From JBBQDZ01 sp038237515 (lineage in GTDB: Bacteria; Actinomycetota; Thermoleophilia; Gaiellales; Gaiellaceae), in the NCBI GenBank assembly GCA_038237515.1, contig JBBRYP010000029.1:1-44247 (forward strand): a stretch of 44,247 nt of DNA, given 5' to 3'. The position numbers and the translations under genes are program-made. Positions within the stretch are counted from its first letter, which is position 1; each line of letters opens with the position of its first letter. The notes beneath the pieces were generated by a model. That model saw only the letters and a program-made list of their open reading frames with translations. It did not search any database and had not been told where the DNA came from. Of this stretch, positions 7,435 to 15,312 are shown one piece after another.

Positions 7435-8628
7435 TCACGCGAGCTCGAGCTCCTCGTCGCCGACCCGCACCTCGTCGCCCTTCTTCGCGCCGGCCGCGCG
7501 GAGCGCGGCATCCAGCTCTTCCTCCCCCGGCAGCCGGCCGACGACGCGGAAGCCGCGATCGGTTCGCAGCACGCGGAAGGGCCGGCGCGGCGGCCTGGGC
7601 CGGTACACGAGAAAGTCGGCGAGTGCGTCCTCGGCGGCCTCGGATGCGGCCGGCTCCTGCGGCGGGCAAAGTTCGAAGAGCGCGCGTCTGAACTCCTCGA
7701 CGCCGGCCCCGGTGGCGCAGGACAGGGCGAAAATGCGGACGATACGGTCGTCCTCGAGCTCAAGCGTCGGCTCGGATCCGAGCAGGTCGATCTTGTTCAG
7801 AACGACCGCCTGCGTGCGGGTCTCCAGACCCGCTCCGTACGCCGCGAGCTCACGATCGATCTGCCGCCAGTGCTCGGCAGGATCTCCGTCCGCGGCGTCG
7901 ATGACGTGGACGAGCAGCCTTGCGCGCTCGAGATGGGCCAGGAACTCGTGCCCGAGGCCGACGCCCCGGCTCGCACCCTCGATCAGGCCCGGGACGTCCG
8001 CGACCGCGAGCTGCCTCCCGTCCGGCGCGTCCACGGTGCCCAGCACCGGCGCAAGAGTCGTGAAAGGGTAGTCGGCGACCTTCGGGCGCGCGTTCGAGAC
8101 GAGCCGCAGAAGTGAGGACTTCCCGGCGTTCGGAAGACCCACGAGCGCAGCGTCCGCCATCAGCTTCAGGTGCAGCTCGAGGTCCGCCTCGTCCCCGGGA
8201 AGCCCGGCCTCGGCAAAGCGGGGCGTCTGCCGTGCAGGGGTCGCGAAATGACGGTTGCCGCGGCCGCCGGCCCCTCCGCGAGCGGCGACGAAGCGGGAAC
8301 CCGCGCCGGCGAGATCGGCCACGAGCAGGCCCGCGTCGTCGTAGACCTGCGTGCCGACGGGAACCCGCAGCTCGGCAGGCTCGCCCGCCGCACCGTGCTT
8401 GCCGGCGCCCCCGCCCGCGGCGCCGTCGCCGGCGCTGAACGACTTCCGACGGCTGTACCGGGAGAGGTCGCGCAACTCAGAGTCAGCGACGAGTATCACG
8501 TCGCCGCCCTTACCGCCGTCACCGCCGTCCGGGCCTCCCTTCGGGACGTGCTTCTCGCGTCGGAAGCTCAGGCTGCCGTGCCCGCCGCGTCCGGCGCCAA
8601 CGTGGATCCGCGCCCGGTCGTGGAACAC
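7435..8628 (-). CDS. obgE: GTPase Obg/CgtA
   Basis: 397 residues from GTG. The glycine-rich Obg fold (1-155: GGHGSLSFRREKHVPKGGPD, GGDGGKGGDVI) is followed by a G domain with G1 GLPNAGKSS, G3 DVPGLIEG, G4 NKID and a C-terminal OCT domain (about 325-397) ending EVRVGDEELELA. Obg acts in late 50S assembly and stress control. It usually follows rplU-rpmA in one operon; here a plus-strand gene (8695-9297) sits between, so obgE must rely on its own promoter in the 66-base divergent gap. Confidence 0.97.
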   Translation of the reverse strand: MFHDRARIHVGAGRGGHGSLSFRREKHVPKGGPDGGDGGKGGDVILVADSELRDLSRYSRRKSFSAGDGAAGGGAGKHGAAGEPAELRVPVGTQVYDDAGLLVADLAGAGSRFVAARGGAGGRGNRHFATPARQTPRFAEAGLPGDEADLELHLKLMADAALVGLPNAGKSSLLRLVSNARPKVADYPFTTLAPVLGTVDAPDGRQLAVADVPGLIEGASRGVGLGHEFLAHLERARLLVHVIDAADGDPAEHWRQIDRELAAYGAGLETRTQAVVLNKIDLLGSEPTLELEDDRIVRIFALSCATGAGVEEFRRALFELCPPQEPAASEAAEDALADFLVYRPRPPRRPFRVLRTDRGFRVVGRLPGEEELDAALRAAGAKKGDEVRVGDEELELA

Positions 8629-8658
8629 GAGCGCACCCTAGCCGCGGCGCCTTCCCCA

Positions 8659-8687
8659 TTGACCGGAGGCGCGATCTGATGACATAT
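8659..8687 (+). promoter_or_regulatory. Predicted promoter of a leaderless mRNA
   Basis: TTGACC (8659-8664), 17-base spacer, ACATAT (8682-8687). The GTG of the following gene is 8 bases past the -10 box, so transcription should start at or next to the start codon, giving a leaderless transcript. No Shine-Dalgarno sequence precedes the GTG, which fits. Prediction from sequence only. Confidence 0.45.
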
Positions 8688-8694
8688 TCGTCGG

Positions 8695-9297
8695 GTGAGG
8701 CGGACTGTGGTCGTGCTCTGCGTGCTGGTCGCGGGTGTCGTGCCCGCCGCGGCCGTCACCGCTGTGAGCGACAATCCTCCCCCGAACTTCGTCCGGCACT
8801 CCACCAGCAAGTACTGGACGTGGTTCGGCCCGCGCGACTGGAGCGGCACGTACAGCCCGTACGGACTCACCCTGACGTCCCCGAGCGGAGCCGACGTCCT
8901 CGACTACGGCTTCAGCACCATCGCCTGTGCGGCCTCGCCGGCGGCCTTCTTCCAGCAGCGCCGCGCGCAGCTGCTCGCGAGCCTCCAGCTCGGAGGTCTC
9001 CGGTTCTTCGGGATCTCTGGCATCCGTGGGCTCGGTGCCTCCACCTTCGAGCAGACGCTGAACTTCGCGGGCCGTAACCCGGGAGCCGCGGCGATCCGCG
9101 GCGAGCTCGTCCTCACGTACGGCATCACGAGCCCGCCGTACTGCTACGGCGCGACGCTCGGGAGGTATGCCCCGTCCGTGCGCTACGCCGCCTCGATCGT
9201 CACCTTGCGCAAGATCTGGCAGTACACGTACTACTTCGGTCCCGGCGCCTGCCTCGGCACGAAGACGAAGCCGCCCTGCGCGAAGAAGAAGAAGTAG
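8695..9297 (+). CDS. Secreted protein of unknown function
   Basis: 200 residues. A signal peptide (hydrophobic 5-22, cleavage after an Ala-rich stretch) leads a mature domain rich in aromatic residues, with cysteines near 92, 149 and 191 and a KTKPPCAKKKK tail. I recognise no family. It is the only plus-strand gene in the rne-rplU-rpmA-obgE-nadD block: convergent with rpmA (9-base gap) and divergent from obgE. It starts with GTG without a ribosome-binding site but with a promoter-like TTGACC/ACATAT just upstream. Confidence 0.7.
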   Translation: MRRTVVVLCVLVAGVVPAAAVTAVSDNPPPNFVRHSTSKYWTWFGPRDWSGTYSPYGLTLTSPSGADVLDYGFSTIACAASPAAFFQQRRAQLLASLQLGGLRFFGISGIRGLGASTFEQTLNFAGRNPGAAAIRGELVLTYGITSPPYCYGATLGRYAPSVRYAASIVTLRKIWQYTYYFGPGACLGTKTKPPCAKKKK

Positions 9298-9305
9298 CGG
9301 CGAGC

Positions 9306-9560
9306 TCAGGCGTCGGCGACCACGGAGATGAAGCGGCGTTCTCCGGTCGTCCTGAACTCGACACGGCCGTCGCGCGTCGCGAAGATCGTGTGGTCGCGGC
9401 CGAGCCCGACGCCGGCGCCGGGACGGAAGCGAGTGCCGCGCTGACGGACGATGATCATTCCGGCCTTCACGTCCTCGCCGGAGAACTTCTTCACGCCGAG
9501 CATCTTGGGTTTCGAGTCACGGCCGTTCTTCGACGAGCCGAGGCCCTTCTTGTGTGCCAT
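9306..9560 (-). CDS. rpmA: 50S ribosomal protein L27
   Basis: 84 residues, full length. The MAHKKGLGSSKNGRDS N-terminus reaches the peptidyl-transferase centre in other bacteria; GVKKFSGEDVKAGMIIVRQRGT and RDHTIFATRDGRVEF are family signatures. No N-terminal extension of the Firmicutes type needing proteolytic removal is present. Two bases separate it from rplU, its standard partner. Confidence 0.98.
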   Translation of the reverse strand: MAHKKGLGSSKNGRDSKPKMLGVKKFSGEDVKAGMIIVRQRGTRFRPGAGVGLGRDHTIFATRDGRVEFRTTGERRFISVVADA

Positions 9561-9562
9561 AC

Positions 9563-9952
9563 CTAGTCCGCCTCCTGCTTCGCCGGCGCCGCCTTCGGCT
9601 TCTCCTCGGGAGTGGCGTCATCCGTCGTCTTCTCTGCACGTGACGCCTTCGCCCCGATCGACTCGATCTCGATCCGCGACAGGCGGCTGCGGTAGCCGTT
9701 GTGGCGCTTGTAGCCGGACTTAGGACGGTACTTGCCGATCCGGATCTTCTCGCCGAGCACGTGGCCAACGACGCGCGCCGTCACCGTCACACCCTTCGGC
9801 GCGAGGTCGGCGTCGCCGTCCCCGCCGAGCAGGAGGACGTCGGGCTGGAACGTGTCACCCTCCTCGACGCGAAGCCGATCGACGAGCAGCCGCTCGCCTT
9901 CGCGAACGCGGTACTGCTTGCCGCCGAGAGAGATGATCGCGTAGCTCGTCAT
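9563..9952 (-). CDS. rplU: 50S ribosomal protein L21
   Basis: 129 residues from the ATG at 9952 (MTSYAIISLGGKQYRV); an upstream ATG at 9973 would add seven residues inside the leader hairpin and is unlikely. Domain features: GKQYRVREGERLLVDRL, VLGEKIRIGKYRPKSGYKRHNGYRSRLSRIEIESI. The C-terminal 30 residues form a charged Ala/Lys/Glu-rich extension not found in the core family. L21 binds 23S rRNA. Co-transcribed with rpmA. Confidence 0.97.
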   Translation of the reverse strand: MTSYAIISLGGKQYRVREGERLLVDRLRVEEGDTFQPDVLLLGGDGDADLAPKGVTVTARVVGHVLGEKIRIGKYRPKSGYKRHNGYRSRLSRIEIESIGAKASRAEKTTDDATPEEKPKAAPAKQEAD

Positions 9953-9971
9953 TGGTGCCCCCGAAGCGTGC

Positions 9972-9995
9972 AAAACGCGGGTCGGGCGACCCGCG
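9972..9995 (-). terminator. Hairpin with T-tract between rne and rplU
   Basis: On the minus strand CGCGGGTCG-CC-CGACCCGCG forms a perfect 9-bp GC stem followed by TTTT. It lies 20 bases before the rplU ATG and 38 bases after the RNase E stop. It may end rne transcription, or act in the rplU leader; a TACACT -10-like box (10005-10010) just upstream would put the hairpin at the 5' end of an rplU transcript. Confidence 0.5.
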
Positions 9996-10032
9996 AAGGC
10001 TCACAGTGTAACCGAGAGAGCGCGCAACCGGG

Positions 10033-12765
10033 CTAGTTTTCCTCGGCGGTGACGACCTCGTCGATCCACTCGGACATGGGGGTGTAGCCGGAGCCGCCGT
10101 CGGGCGCCGCCTCCGCGACGACCTCCGGTTCGACCGCCTCGTCGGTGTCCGGCCCTGCGTCTGCTTCGGCTTCGGCTCCGCCACCGTTGGCCTCGCCCAA
10201 CGTCGCCAGTGGCTTCTTGCGGCGGTTGCGCCCACCGCGCGTGCCCCGGCGCGTGCGTTTTCGCGGCGTCACCGGATCGTCGCCGTTCTTGCTCGCGGCG
10301 GCGCTCCCGGTATCAGCCTCCGTGACGTCCATCGGGTTATCCTGGTCCGCCTCGCGACCAAGCTCCGGCAGCGGGACGTGGATCTTCGGGACGCTCCCTT
10401 CGACGTGACTCTCCTCGCCGGGAGGCGGCTCGCTCGCATCGGCCGACGTCGCTGCCTCCCCGGCGACCGGCTTCTTCTTGCGCGAGCGCCCTCCGCGGGA
10501 GCCGCGCCGCGTCTTGCGCTTCGGCTTCTCCTCGCCGCTGGAAAGCTCCTCCCCCTCCGGCACCGGCTCCAACGCGTCGTCCTCTTCCGCGTCCGCCTCG
10601 AGGGCTTCCACCTCCTCGGCCGACACCTCTTCCGTGGCCCCCTCTTGGCCCGCGGCGGCCTTCCGGGCCCGCGGTGCACGCGTCGGCTTCTCCGCCTCCG
10701 CCTCGGCTGTGAGCGGGGGCTGCGGTACAACTTGCCCGGCGAGGGTCGCGTAGGCGATGCCGTCGAGGATGCGCCCGATGCGCACCTTGACCTTCTTGCC
10801 GACGAGCTTCGCGGCGCCGGCGACGTAGACGTCGAGGCCGTCGAGTTTCGCGACGCCCGCTGCCGCGTCGTGCAGGCCGACCTCGACGAGCTTCACCTCG
10901 AGCTCGGACCCTTCGGCTTGGTGCGGCTCGGCCGCAATGTCCGAGAGCTTTCCCTGTGCCGTGACCGCGAAGTGGTCGAGGGCGACGCCCTGCCTGCCCT
11001 CGACGACGAAGCGACGGCGAGCCTGGGCCTCGATCTCGGCCAGACGCTCTCCTCCGGGACCGACGACGAGGGGCACAACGCGCGCGTTGAGCTCGATGCG
11101 AAAGGCCGGGCTTCGCGACTCCGCCACCAGCTCCCGCAGGCGCCGCTCGGCATCGACCGCGACCGAGGCCTCGGAGAGGACGATCCCGTCGCCGTTGCAA
11201 GCGGGGCAGCGCTTCGTGAGGATCTCCCGCGGCCCGTCGGTGACGTTCTGACGCGTCATCTCGACGAGCCCGAGCGGCGAGATCTCGACCACGTAGGTCT
11301 TCGTTCGGTCCCGCTCGAGCTCGGTCTTCAACGCCTCCTCGACCAGCTCGCGGTTCTTCGGGTTCGCCATGTCGATGAAGTCGATGACGATGATGCCGCC
11401 GATGTCGCGGAGACGCAGCTGGCGCACCACCTCCTTGACTGCTTCGAGGTTGTTCTTCGTGATCGTGTCCTCGAGCCGCGCACCGGATCCCTTCGAACGT
11501 GATCCCACGAAGCGGCCGGTGTTGACGTCGATGACGGTGAACGCCTCGGCGTAGTCGAAGACGAGGTAGCCGCCGGAGGGCAGGTCGACCCGCCGCGAGA
11601 GGGTCGAGCGGATCTCGCCCTCGACGCCCGAGGCGTCGAACAGCGGCTCCTTCTCCTTGTAGCGGACGACCCGCTCCACCACGTGCGGCGAAGTCTTCTT
11701 GAGGTACCCGACGATCCGCTTGTACGTGCGATCGTGGTCGACGAGTGCACGCGCGAAGTCGTCGGTGAAGAGGTCCCGGACGACCCGCAGCGGCAGCTCC
11801 GCCTCCTGGTAGATGAGCGACGGCGCGTTGGCCTGTTTCGCGCGCGCCGCGATCGAGCGCCACAGACGCTGGAGGAACACGAGGTCGCGCTCGATGTCCT
11901 CGGCGGAGGCGCCCTCGGCGGCCGTACGGATGATCACTCCCCCGGTGGGCGGATCGAGGCTCTTGACGATGTCGCGCAGGCGCGCACGCTCCTCGTCCTC
12001 GAGCCGCCGCGAGACGCCGAGCCCCTCGCCGTATGGCACGAGTACGACAAAGCGGCCGGGGAGCGAGATCTCGGTCGTCAGCCGCGCACCCTTCGACTTC
12101 ATCGGGTCCTTCACGGCCTGGACGAGTACCTCCTGGCCCCGGCTGATCAGGTCCTGGATGCGCCGGCTCGGGCGCTTGCCTTCGAGCTCCGGCCCGACGA
12201 TCTCGTCGACGTACAGGAAGCCGTTCTTCTCGAGCCCGATCTCGACGAACGCCGCTTCCATTCCCGGCAGCACGTTGTCGACGGTGCCCTTGTAGATGTT
12301 GCCGGCGATCGAGCGTCGCTCCGGACGCTCGAGATAAACCTCCGCGACCCGATCATCCTCGAGGACGGCGACTCGCTGCTCCGCGACGCCCACGGAGACG
12401 AGCAGCTCCCGCTTCGCGGCGGGCAGCGGCGGTCGCCGAGCCGGCTGGCGACGTTTCGCCGGAGCTCGCCGCTGGCGCGCCGGCCGGTCGCCCTGCTTCG
12501 CCGGCTTGTCCGCCGATGCCTGCGTGGACGGCTTGCCCTCGGTGTTGCTCTCGGCGGCGGCGGCCCTCTCACCCGGCTTCTTGCGGCCCCGCCCGCCGCG
12601 GCTGCCACGGCGGCGCTTCGGCTTCGCTTCGGCGTCGCCCGCCGCCCCGGGAGCCGGGGCGAGGTCGGGGACTACCGGCGCAGGTGCCGGCGGTGGAGCG
12701 GTGACTTCCTCACGCGGTGTCTCCGCGTGGTCTTGCTTCTTGCGTCGAAAGAGGGAAAACGGCAA
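10033..12765 (-). CDS. rne: Ribonuclease E/G with TRAM-like domain and basic RG-rich arms
   Basis: 910 residues from TTG (12765), fixed by GGAG seven bases upstream. An RNase E/G core (about 119-560) holds the S1 domain (NIYKGTVDNVLPGMEAAFV), the 5' sensor region, metal-binding D413 (VIDVNTGR) and D462 (IDFID), and the Zn-link CPAC (C520/C523). After it comes a GPGGERLAEIE segment and a TRAM-like OB fold around 616-690 (GSELEVKLVEV ... VGKKVKVRIGRILDGIAYATL). Basic motifs of the form RRGSRGGRxRKKKP occur once in the N-arm and twice in the acidic C-tail. It should govern mRNA decay and rRNA processing. The gene stands alone ahead of rplU. Confidence 0.93.
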   Translation of the reverse strand: MPFSLFRRKKQDHAETPREEVTAPPPAPAPVVPDLAPAPGAAGDAEAKPKRRRGSRGGRGRKKPGERAAAAESNTEGKPSTQASADKPAKQGDRPARQRRAPAKRRQPARRPPLPAAKRELLVSVGVAEQRVAVLEDDRVAEVYLERPERRSIAGNIYKGTVDNVLPGMEAAFVEIGLEKNGFLYVDEIVGPELEGKRPSRRIQDLISRGQEVLVQAVKDPMKSKGARLTTEISLPGRFVVLVPYGEGLGVSRRLEDEERARLRDIVKSLDPPTGGVIIRTAAEGASAEDIERDLVFLQRLWRSIAARAKQANAPSLIYQEAELPLRVVRDLFTDDFARALVDHDRTYKRIVGYLKKTSPHVVERVVRYKEKEPLFDASGVEGEIRSTLSRRVDLPSGGYLVFDYAEAFTVIDVNTGRFVGSRSKGSGARLEDTITKNNLEAVKEVVRQLRLRDIGGIIVIDFIDMANPKNRELVEEALKTELERDRTKTYVVEISPLGLVEMTRQNVTDGPREILTKRCPACNGDGIVLSEASVAVDAERRLRELVAESRSPAFRIELNARVVPLVVGPGGERLAEIEAQARRRFVVEGRQGVALDHFAVTAQGKLSDIAAEPHQAEGSELEVKLVEVGLHDAAAGVAKLDGLDVYVAGAAKLVGKKVKVRIGRILDGIAYATLAGQVVPQPPLTAEAEAEKPTRAPRARKAAAGQEGATEEVSAEEVEALEADAEEDDALEPVPEGEELSSGEEKPKRKTRRGSRGGRSRKKKPVAGEAATSADASEPPPGEESHVEGSVPKIHVPLPELGREADQDNPMDVTEADTGSAAASKNGDDPVTPRKRTRRGTRGGRNRRKKPLATLGEANGGGAEAEADAGPDTDEAVEPEVVAEAAPDGGSGYTPMSEWIDEVVTAEEN

Positions 12766-12784
12766 GTGGATCTCCTTGGGGTAG

Positions 12785-12806
12785 CGCGCGCGCGAGCCTC
12801 GCGCGG
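12785..12806 (-). promoter_or_regulatory. GC stem-loop in the RNase E 5' leader
   Basis: GCGCGCGAG and CTCGCGCG arms separated by two or three bases lie about 20 bases upstream of the RNase E start, just before its ribosome-binding site. In E. coli the rne 5' UTR structure mediates autoregulation; whether this hairpin does so here is inference. Confidence 0.35.
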
Positions 12807-12908
12807 TCTGTCGCCGCGAAGCGCGCGCTGCGTTCTGGATGGAAAAAGCTCGGCATGTGCCTCGCGATTAGGCTAGCAAGGAGACCAGAGGTCAGCGCGG
12901 AGCGGTTC

Positions 12909-13112
12909 TCAGGCAGCCGCAGGCCTCAGTCGGGCCTGGCGTGCGCGGATCGCCCGTAAACGCTGCGACAGCCGCGCCCACGCCCACGGCTCCACCTCGA
13001 GATAACGGGTCGGAGTTTGGTTTCGAATCGCCTCGAGGTACTCGAACCAGGCGTCGGCCTCCTCGATCAGCAGCAGCTCGTAAGCTTCGCTGCCGTCGTA
13101 GTCGTAGTCCAT
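12909..13112 (-). CDS. Small conserved-looking acidic/basic protein, function unknown
   Basis: 67 residues from ATG at 13112, preceded by GGGAGGT seven bases upstream, a strong ribosome-binding site that fixes this start although the frame is open for much longer. The N-half is acidic and aromatic (DYDYDGSEAYELLLIEEADAWFEYLEA) and predicted helical; the C-half is basic (RLSQRLRAIRARQARLR), a helical charge-separated pattern. No family recognised. It lies upstream of RNase E in the same orientation, 143 bases away, and downstream of a repeat cluster. Confidence 0.6.
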   Translation of the reverse strand: MDYDYDGSEAYELLLIEEADAWFEYLEAIRNQTPTRYLEVEPWAWARLSQRLRAIRARQARLRPAAA

Positions 13113-13224
13113 CGCGGCACCTCCCGTCGTGATGGCGAGGATGGTAGGACCGCCCTCGGACGGACCTGTCATCGCCTGGTGGCGAGGGCGACGCGGGCGG
13201 CATCGCGGGGGCGCAACGAGTCGG

Positions 13225-13372
13225 ACGGGCGCACGAGTGAATCGCTTCGCGTTGCGGGGGGCTCTCGCCCTCCGAGACCCCCCCGGCGGCCATTCAGGCG
13301 TGAGCAGTTGGACGCTCCGCCTGCGGCTCCGCTGGCTGGGGGAAAGTGGCTTTCCCCCATCAGCCCCCTCGG
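13225..13372 (-). repeat. G-rich double-hairpin repeat, degenerate copy R5 (inverted)
   Basis: Read on the minus strand this matches the R1-R4 family: AGGGGGCTGATGGGGGAAAG ... CTTTCCCCCAGC (hairpin 1), GCGGAGCCGCAGG, then GGGGGGGTCTCGGAGGGCGAGAGCCCCCC (hairpin 2, given here only in part as GGTCTCGGAGGGCGAGAG) and GCGAAGCGATTCAC. It is more diverged and opposite in direction. Confidence 0.6.
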
Positions 13373-13562
13373 CACAACTGGACTGGGCCTTCGGCCCGCA
13401 GACACCAAAGGGAGGCTCCGACAAGCAGCGAATCGAGGGACGATCTCCCGGGCTGCCGTCACGGGTGATGGAAAGACACAACCCGGAACGATGATGGAGA
13501 GCCCATCAACCTAGACGCCGTCCGCGGCGGTGATGGAGAAGCCGACCCGGACGGTGCCGGAG

Positions 13563-13790
13563 AGCGTCTGTGCCCAGAGAACCTCCTCGACGTGGATGGA
13601 GAACTGTTTGGTATGCACGAGCCGGAAGGCGAGTGCACGTGCCCGGAGGGGGCGAAGGGGGGAACTCCGTTCCCCCCTTGGAGCGGAGGCGAAGCCGCAG
13701 CGATAACTCCTCGAAGGGTGTAGGCAGCCGGGGGGTCTCGGGGGGCGAGAGCCCCCCCCGGAAGAGCGAAGCGATTAACTCCCGCCCCTG
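13563..13790 (+). repeat. G-rich double-hairpin repeat, copy R1
   Basis: Leader GTCTGTGCCCAGAGAACCTC, then TTGGTATGCACGAGCCGG, hairpin 1 (AAGGGGGGAAC-TCC-GTTCCCCCCTT, 11-bp stem), GGAGCGGAGGCGAAGCCGCA, hairpin 2 (GGGGGTCTCG/CGAGAGCCCCC) and tail GCGAAGCGATTAACTCCCGC. Shares almost every block with R2 and R3. Confidence 0.85.
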
Positions 13791-13851
13791 GCTTCCCCCG
13801 CCGCCCCTCGCCGCGCCCCGGTCGCACCCGGTCGCGCTCCGAAAAGCCGGG

Positions 13852-14030
13852 TTGGTATGCAGGAGCCGGAAGGCGAGTGGACGTGCCCGGAGGGGGCGAA
13901 GGGGGGAACCCCGTTCCCCCCCTTGGAGCGGAGGCGAAGCCGCAGCGATAACTCGAAGGGTGTAGGCAGCCGGGGGGTCTCGGGGGCGTGAGCCCCCCGG
14001 CAAAGCAAAGCGATTAACTTCCGCCCCTGG
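13852..14030 (+). repeat. G-rich double-hairpin repeat, copy R2
   Basis: Same order of blocks as R1, from TTGGTATGCAGGAGCCGG to GCGATTAACTTCCGCCCCTG, without the GTCTGTGCCC leader. Hairpin 1 is GGGGGGAAC-CCC-GTTCCCCCC. R1 and R2 lie in tandem, 60 bases apart. Confidence 0.85.
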
Positions 14031-14102
14031 CTGCGCCCGCCCCTCACTACGTCGCCCCGCACTACGTCCCGGTCGGAACCGTTGCGCTTGGCGGAAACCG
14101 GG

Positions 14103-15299
14103 CTAGCGCCGCCGCAGGGGCCGGCGGCCGGAGGTTCCGCGCACGTGAATCGCCTGCAGCACCCCCAGCGAGAGGAGGTTCGCAATCAGCGAGGAGCCTC
14201 CGTTCGAGACGAAGGGCAGCGGGATGCCGGTGATCGGCGCGATTCCCATCGTCATGCCGACGTTGACGAAGATCTGGAAGAGGAGTGCGATCGAGATGCC
14301 GCCGGCGACGATTGCGCCGAACGAGTCGCGCGAGACGGTGACGATCTTCAGCCCGCGCCAGACGACGAGCAGGTACAGCAGGAGCAGCACGCCGGCGCCG
14401 AAGAACCCTCGCTGCTCGGCGAGCGAGGCGAAGGCGAAGTCCGTGGCGTGCTCGGGCAGGTAGTTCAGGTTCGTCTGCGTAGCACCGCTGACGCCGCGGC
14501 CCTTCAGACCGCCGGCTCCCACGGTCGTGATCGACTGGCTGATGTTGTAGGTGGAGTCGCGCGGGTCCTTCGAGGGATTGAGGAAGCCGGTGATGCGGGA
14601 CGTCTGGTAGGGCTTCAACAGCTGCACCCCGGCTGCGGGCAGCAGCCACAGAATCGACAGCGCCGCGAAGAGCGTCGCCAGACCGAGGATCATGAGCTGC
14701 CACCACCGCGCACCGGCCACAAAGAGGACGGCGGCCAGCGCCGCTGCGTACACGAGGGCGGTGCCGATGTCCGGCTGGACGAAGACGAGCAGGATCGGCC
14801 CGGCCGCTATCCCGACGGCTGTCAGGATCACCCTCGGCTCGGCCAGCCGCTTGCCGCGCTCGGCCAGATAGCCCGCGAGGCAAAGGACGATCAGGAGCTT
14901 CCCGAACTCGGAGGGCTGGAAGCGGAAGAAGCCGAGGTCGATCCAGCGCTTGGAGCCGCGGACGGCGGTCGCGGTCAGCAGGATCAGGAGCATCGAGCCG
15001 ACGAGCCCCACGTAGAGCACACGCCGGTAACGGCGGTAGACCTCCGGGTCGACGAGCGTGACGACTGCGAGGCCGGCGATTCCAACCCCGGCGAAGATCG
15101 CCTGCCGGAGCACGTAGTAGTGCGGGTCTGCCGGCACGTCGTGGCGCGTGATCCCGGCAAGGACCCAGAGGCCGTAGGCGAGGAGCGCTCCGGTCGCGGC
15201 CAGGAGCACCCAGTCGAGCCGCGCGAGGAGCGACCCCGTCGCGGCGCCCTCGGCCCCGCGCGTGCGCAGGGCGGGGCGGAGACCCGCGTACTCGATCAC
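14103..15299 (-). CDS. rodA: Peptidoglycan glycosyltransferase RodA (SEDS family)
   Basis: 398 residues from GTG at 15299, 13 bases after the PBP2 stop; the longer open frame would overlap PBP2. About ten membrane helices. SEDS landmarks: GSKRWIDLGFFRFQPSEFGK, FVQPDIGTALV, ISQSITTVGAGGLKGRG, and TGIPLPFVSNGGSSL near the C-terminus. RodA polymerises glycan strands and pairs with the PBP2 encoded next door; together with MreBCD it forms the elongasome, implying a rod-shaped cell. Confidence 0.95.
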   Translation of the reverse strand: MIEYAGLRPALRTRGAEGAATGSLLARLDWVLLAATGALLAYGLWVLAGITRHDVPADPHYYVLRQAIFAGVGIAGLAVVTLVDPEVYRRYRRVLYVGLVGSMLLILLTATAVRGSKRWIDLGFFRFQPSEFGKLLIVLCLAGYLAERGKRLAEPRVILTAVGIAAGPILLVFVQPDIGTALVYAAALAAVLFVAGARWWQLMILGLATLFAALSILWLLPAAGVQLLKPYQTSRITGFLNPSKDPRDSTYNISQSITTVGAGGLKGRGVSGATQTNLNYLPEHATDFAFASLAEQRGFFGAGVLLLLYLLVVWRGLKIVTVSRDSFGAIVAGGISIALLFQIFVNVGMTMGIAPITGIPLPFVSNGGSSLIANLLSLGVLQAIHVRGTSGRRPLRRR

Positions 15300-15312
15300 G
15301 CCCTGGCCGCCA

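Larger units (their letters stand above)
13113..14102. repeat. 990-base gene-free repeat cluster upstream of the 67-residue gene
   Basis: I see no gene in this stretch between the small ORF and rodA. It holds three members of the G-rich double-hairpin family: R5 (inverted), R1 and R2. Tails such as CGACTCGTTGCGCC and TCCGAAAAGCCG recur between members. Long open frames here are in different phases in different copies and are not credible genes. Confidence 0.75.

Noticed and set aside
7094..7691. Open frames on both strands through the obgE-nadD spacer
   Set aside because: They run through the MITE and the hairpin element and into known genes in other frames; no domain features.
13570..13965. 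Similar peptides (MHEPxGE... LERRRSRSDN) encoded in several repeat copies, suggesting a repeated small gene
   Set aside because: The frame is not maintained between copies (R4 reads a different frame) and changes are not synonymous; the conserved features are the hairpins.
13225..14030. Possible CRISPR array
   Set aside because: Units are about 180 bp, few, in mixed orientation, with no short regular spacers and no cas genes.
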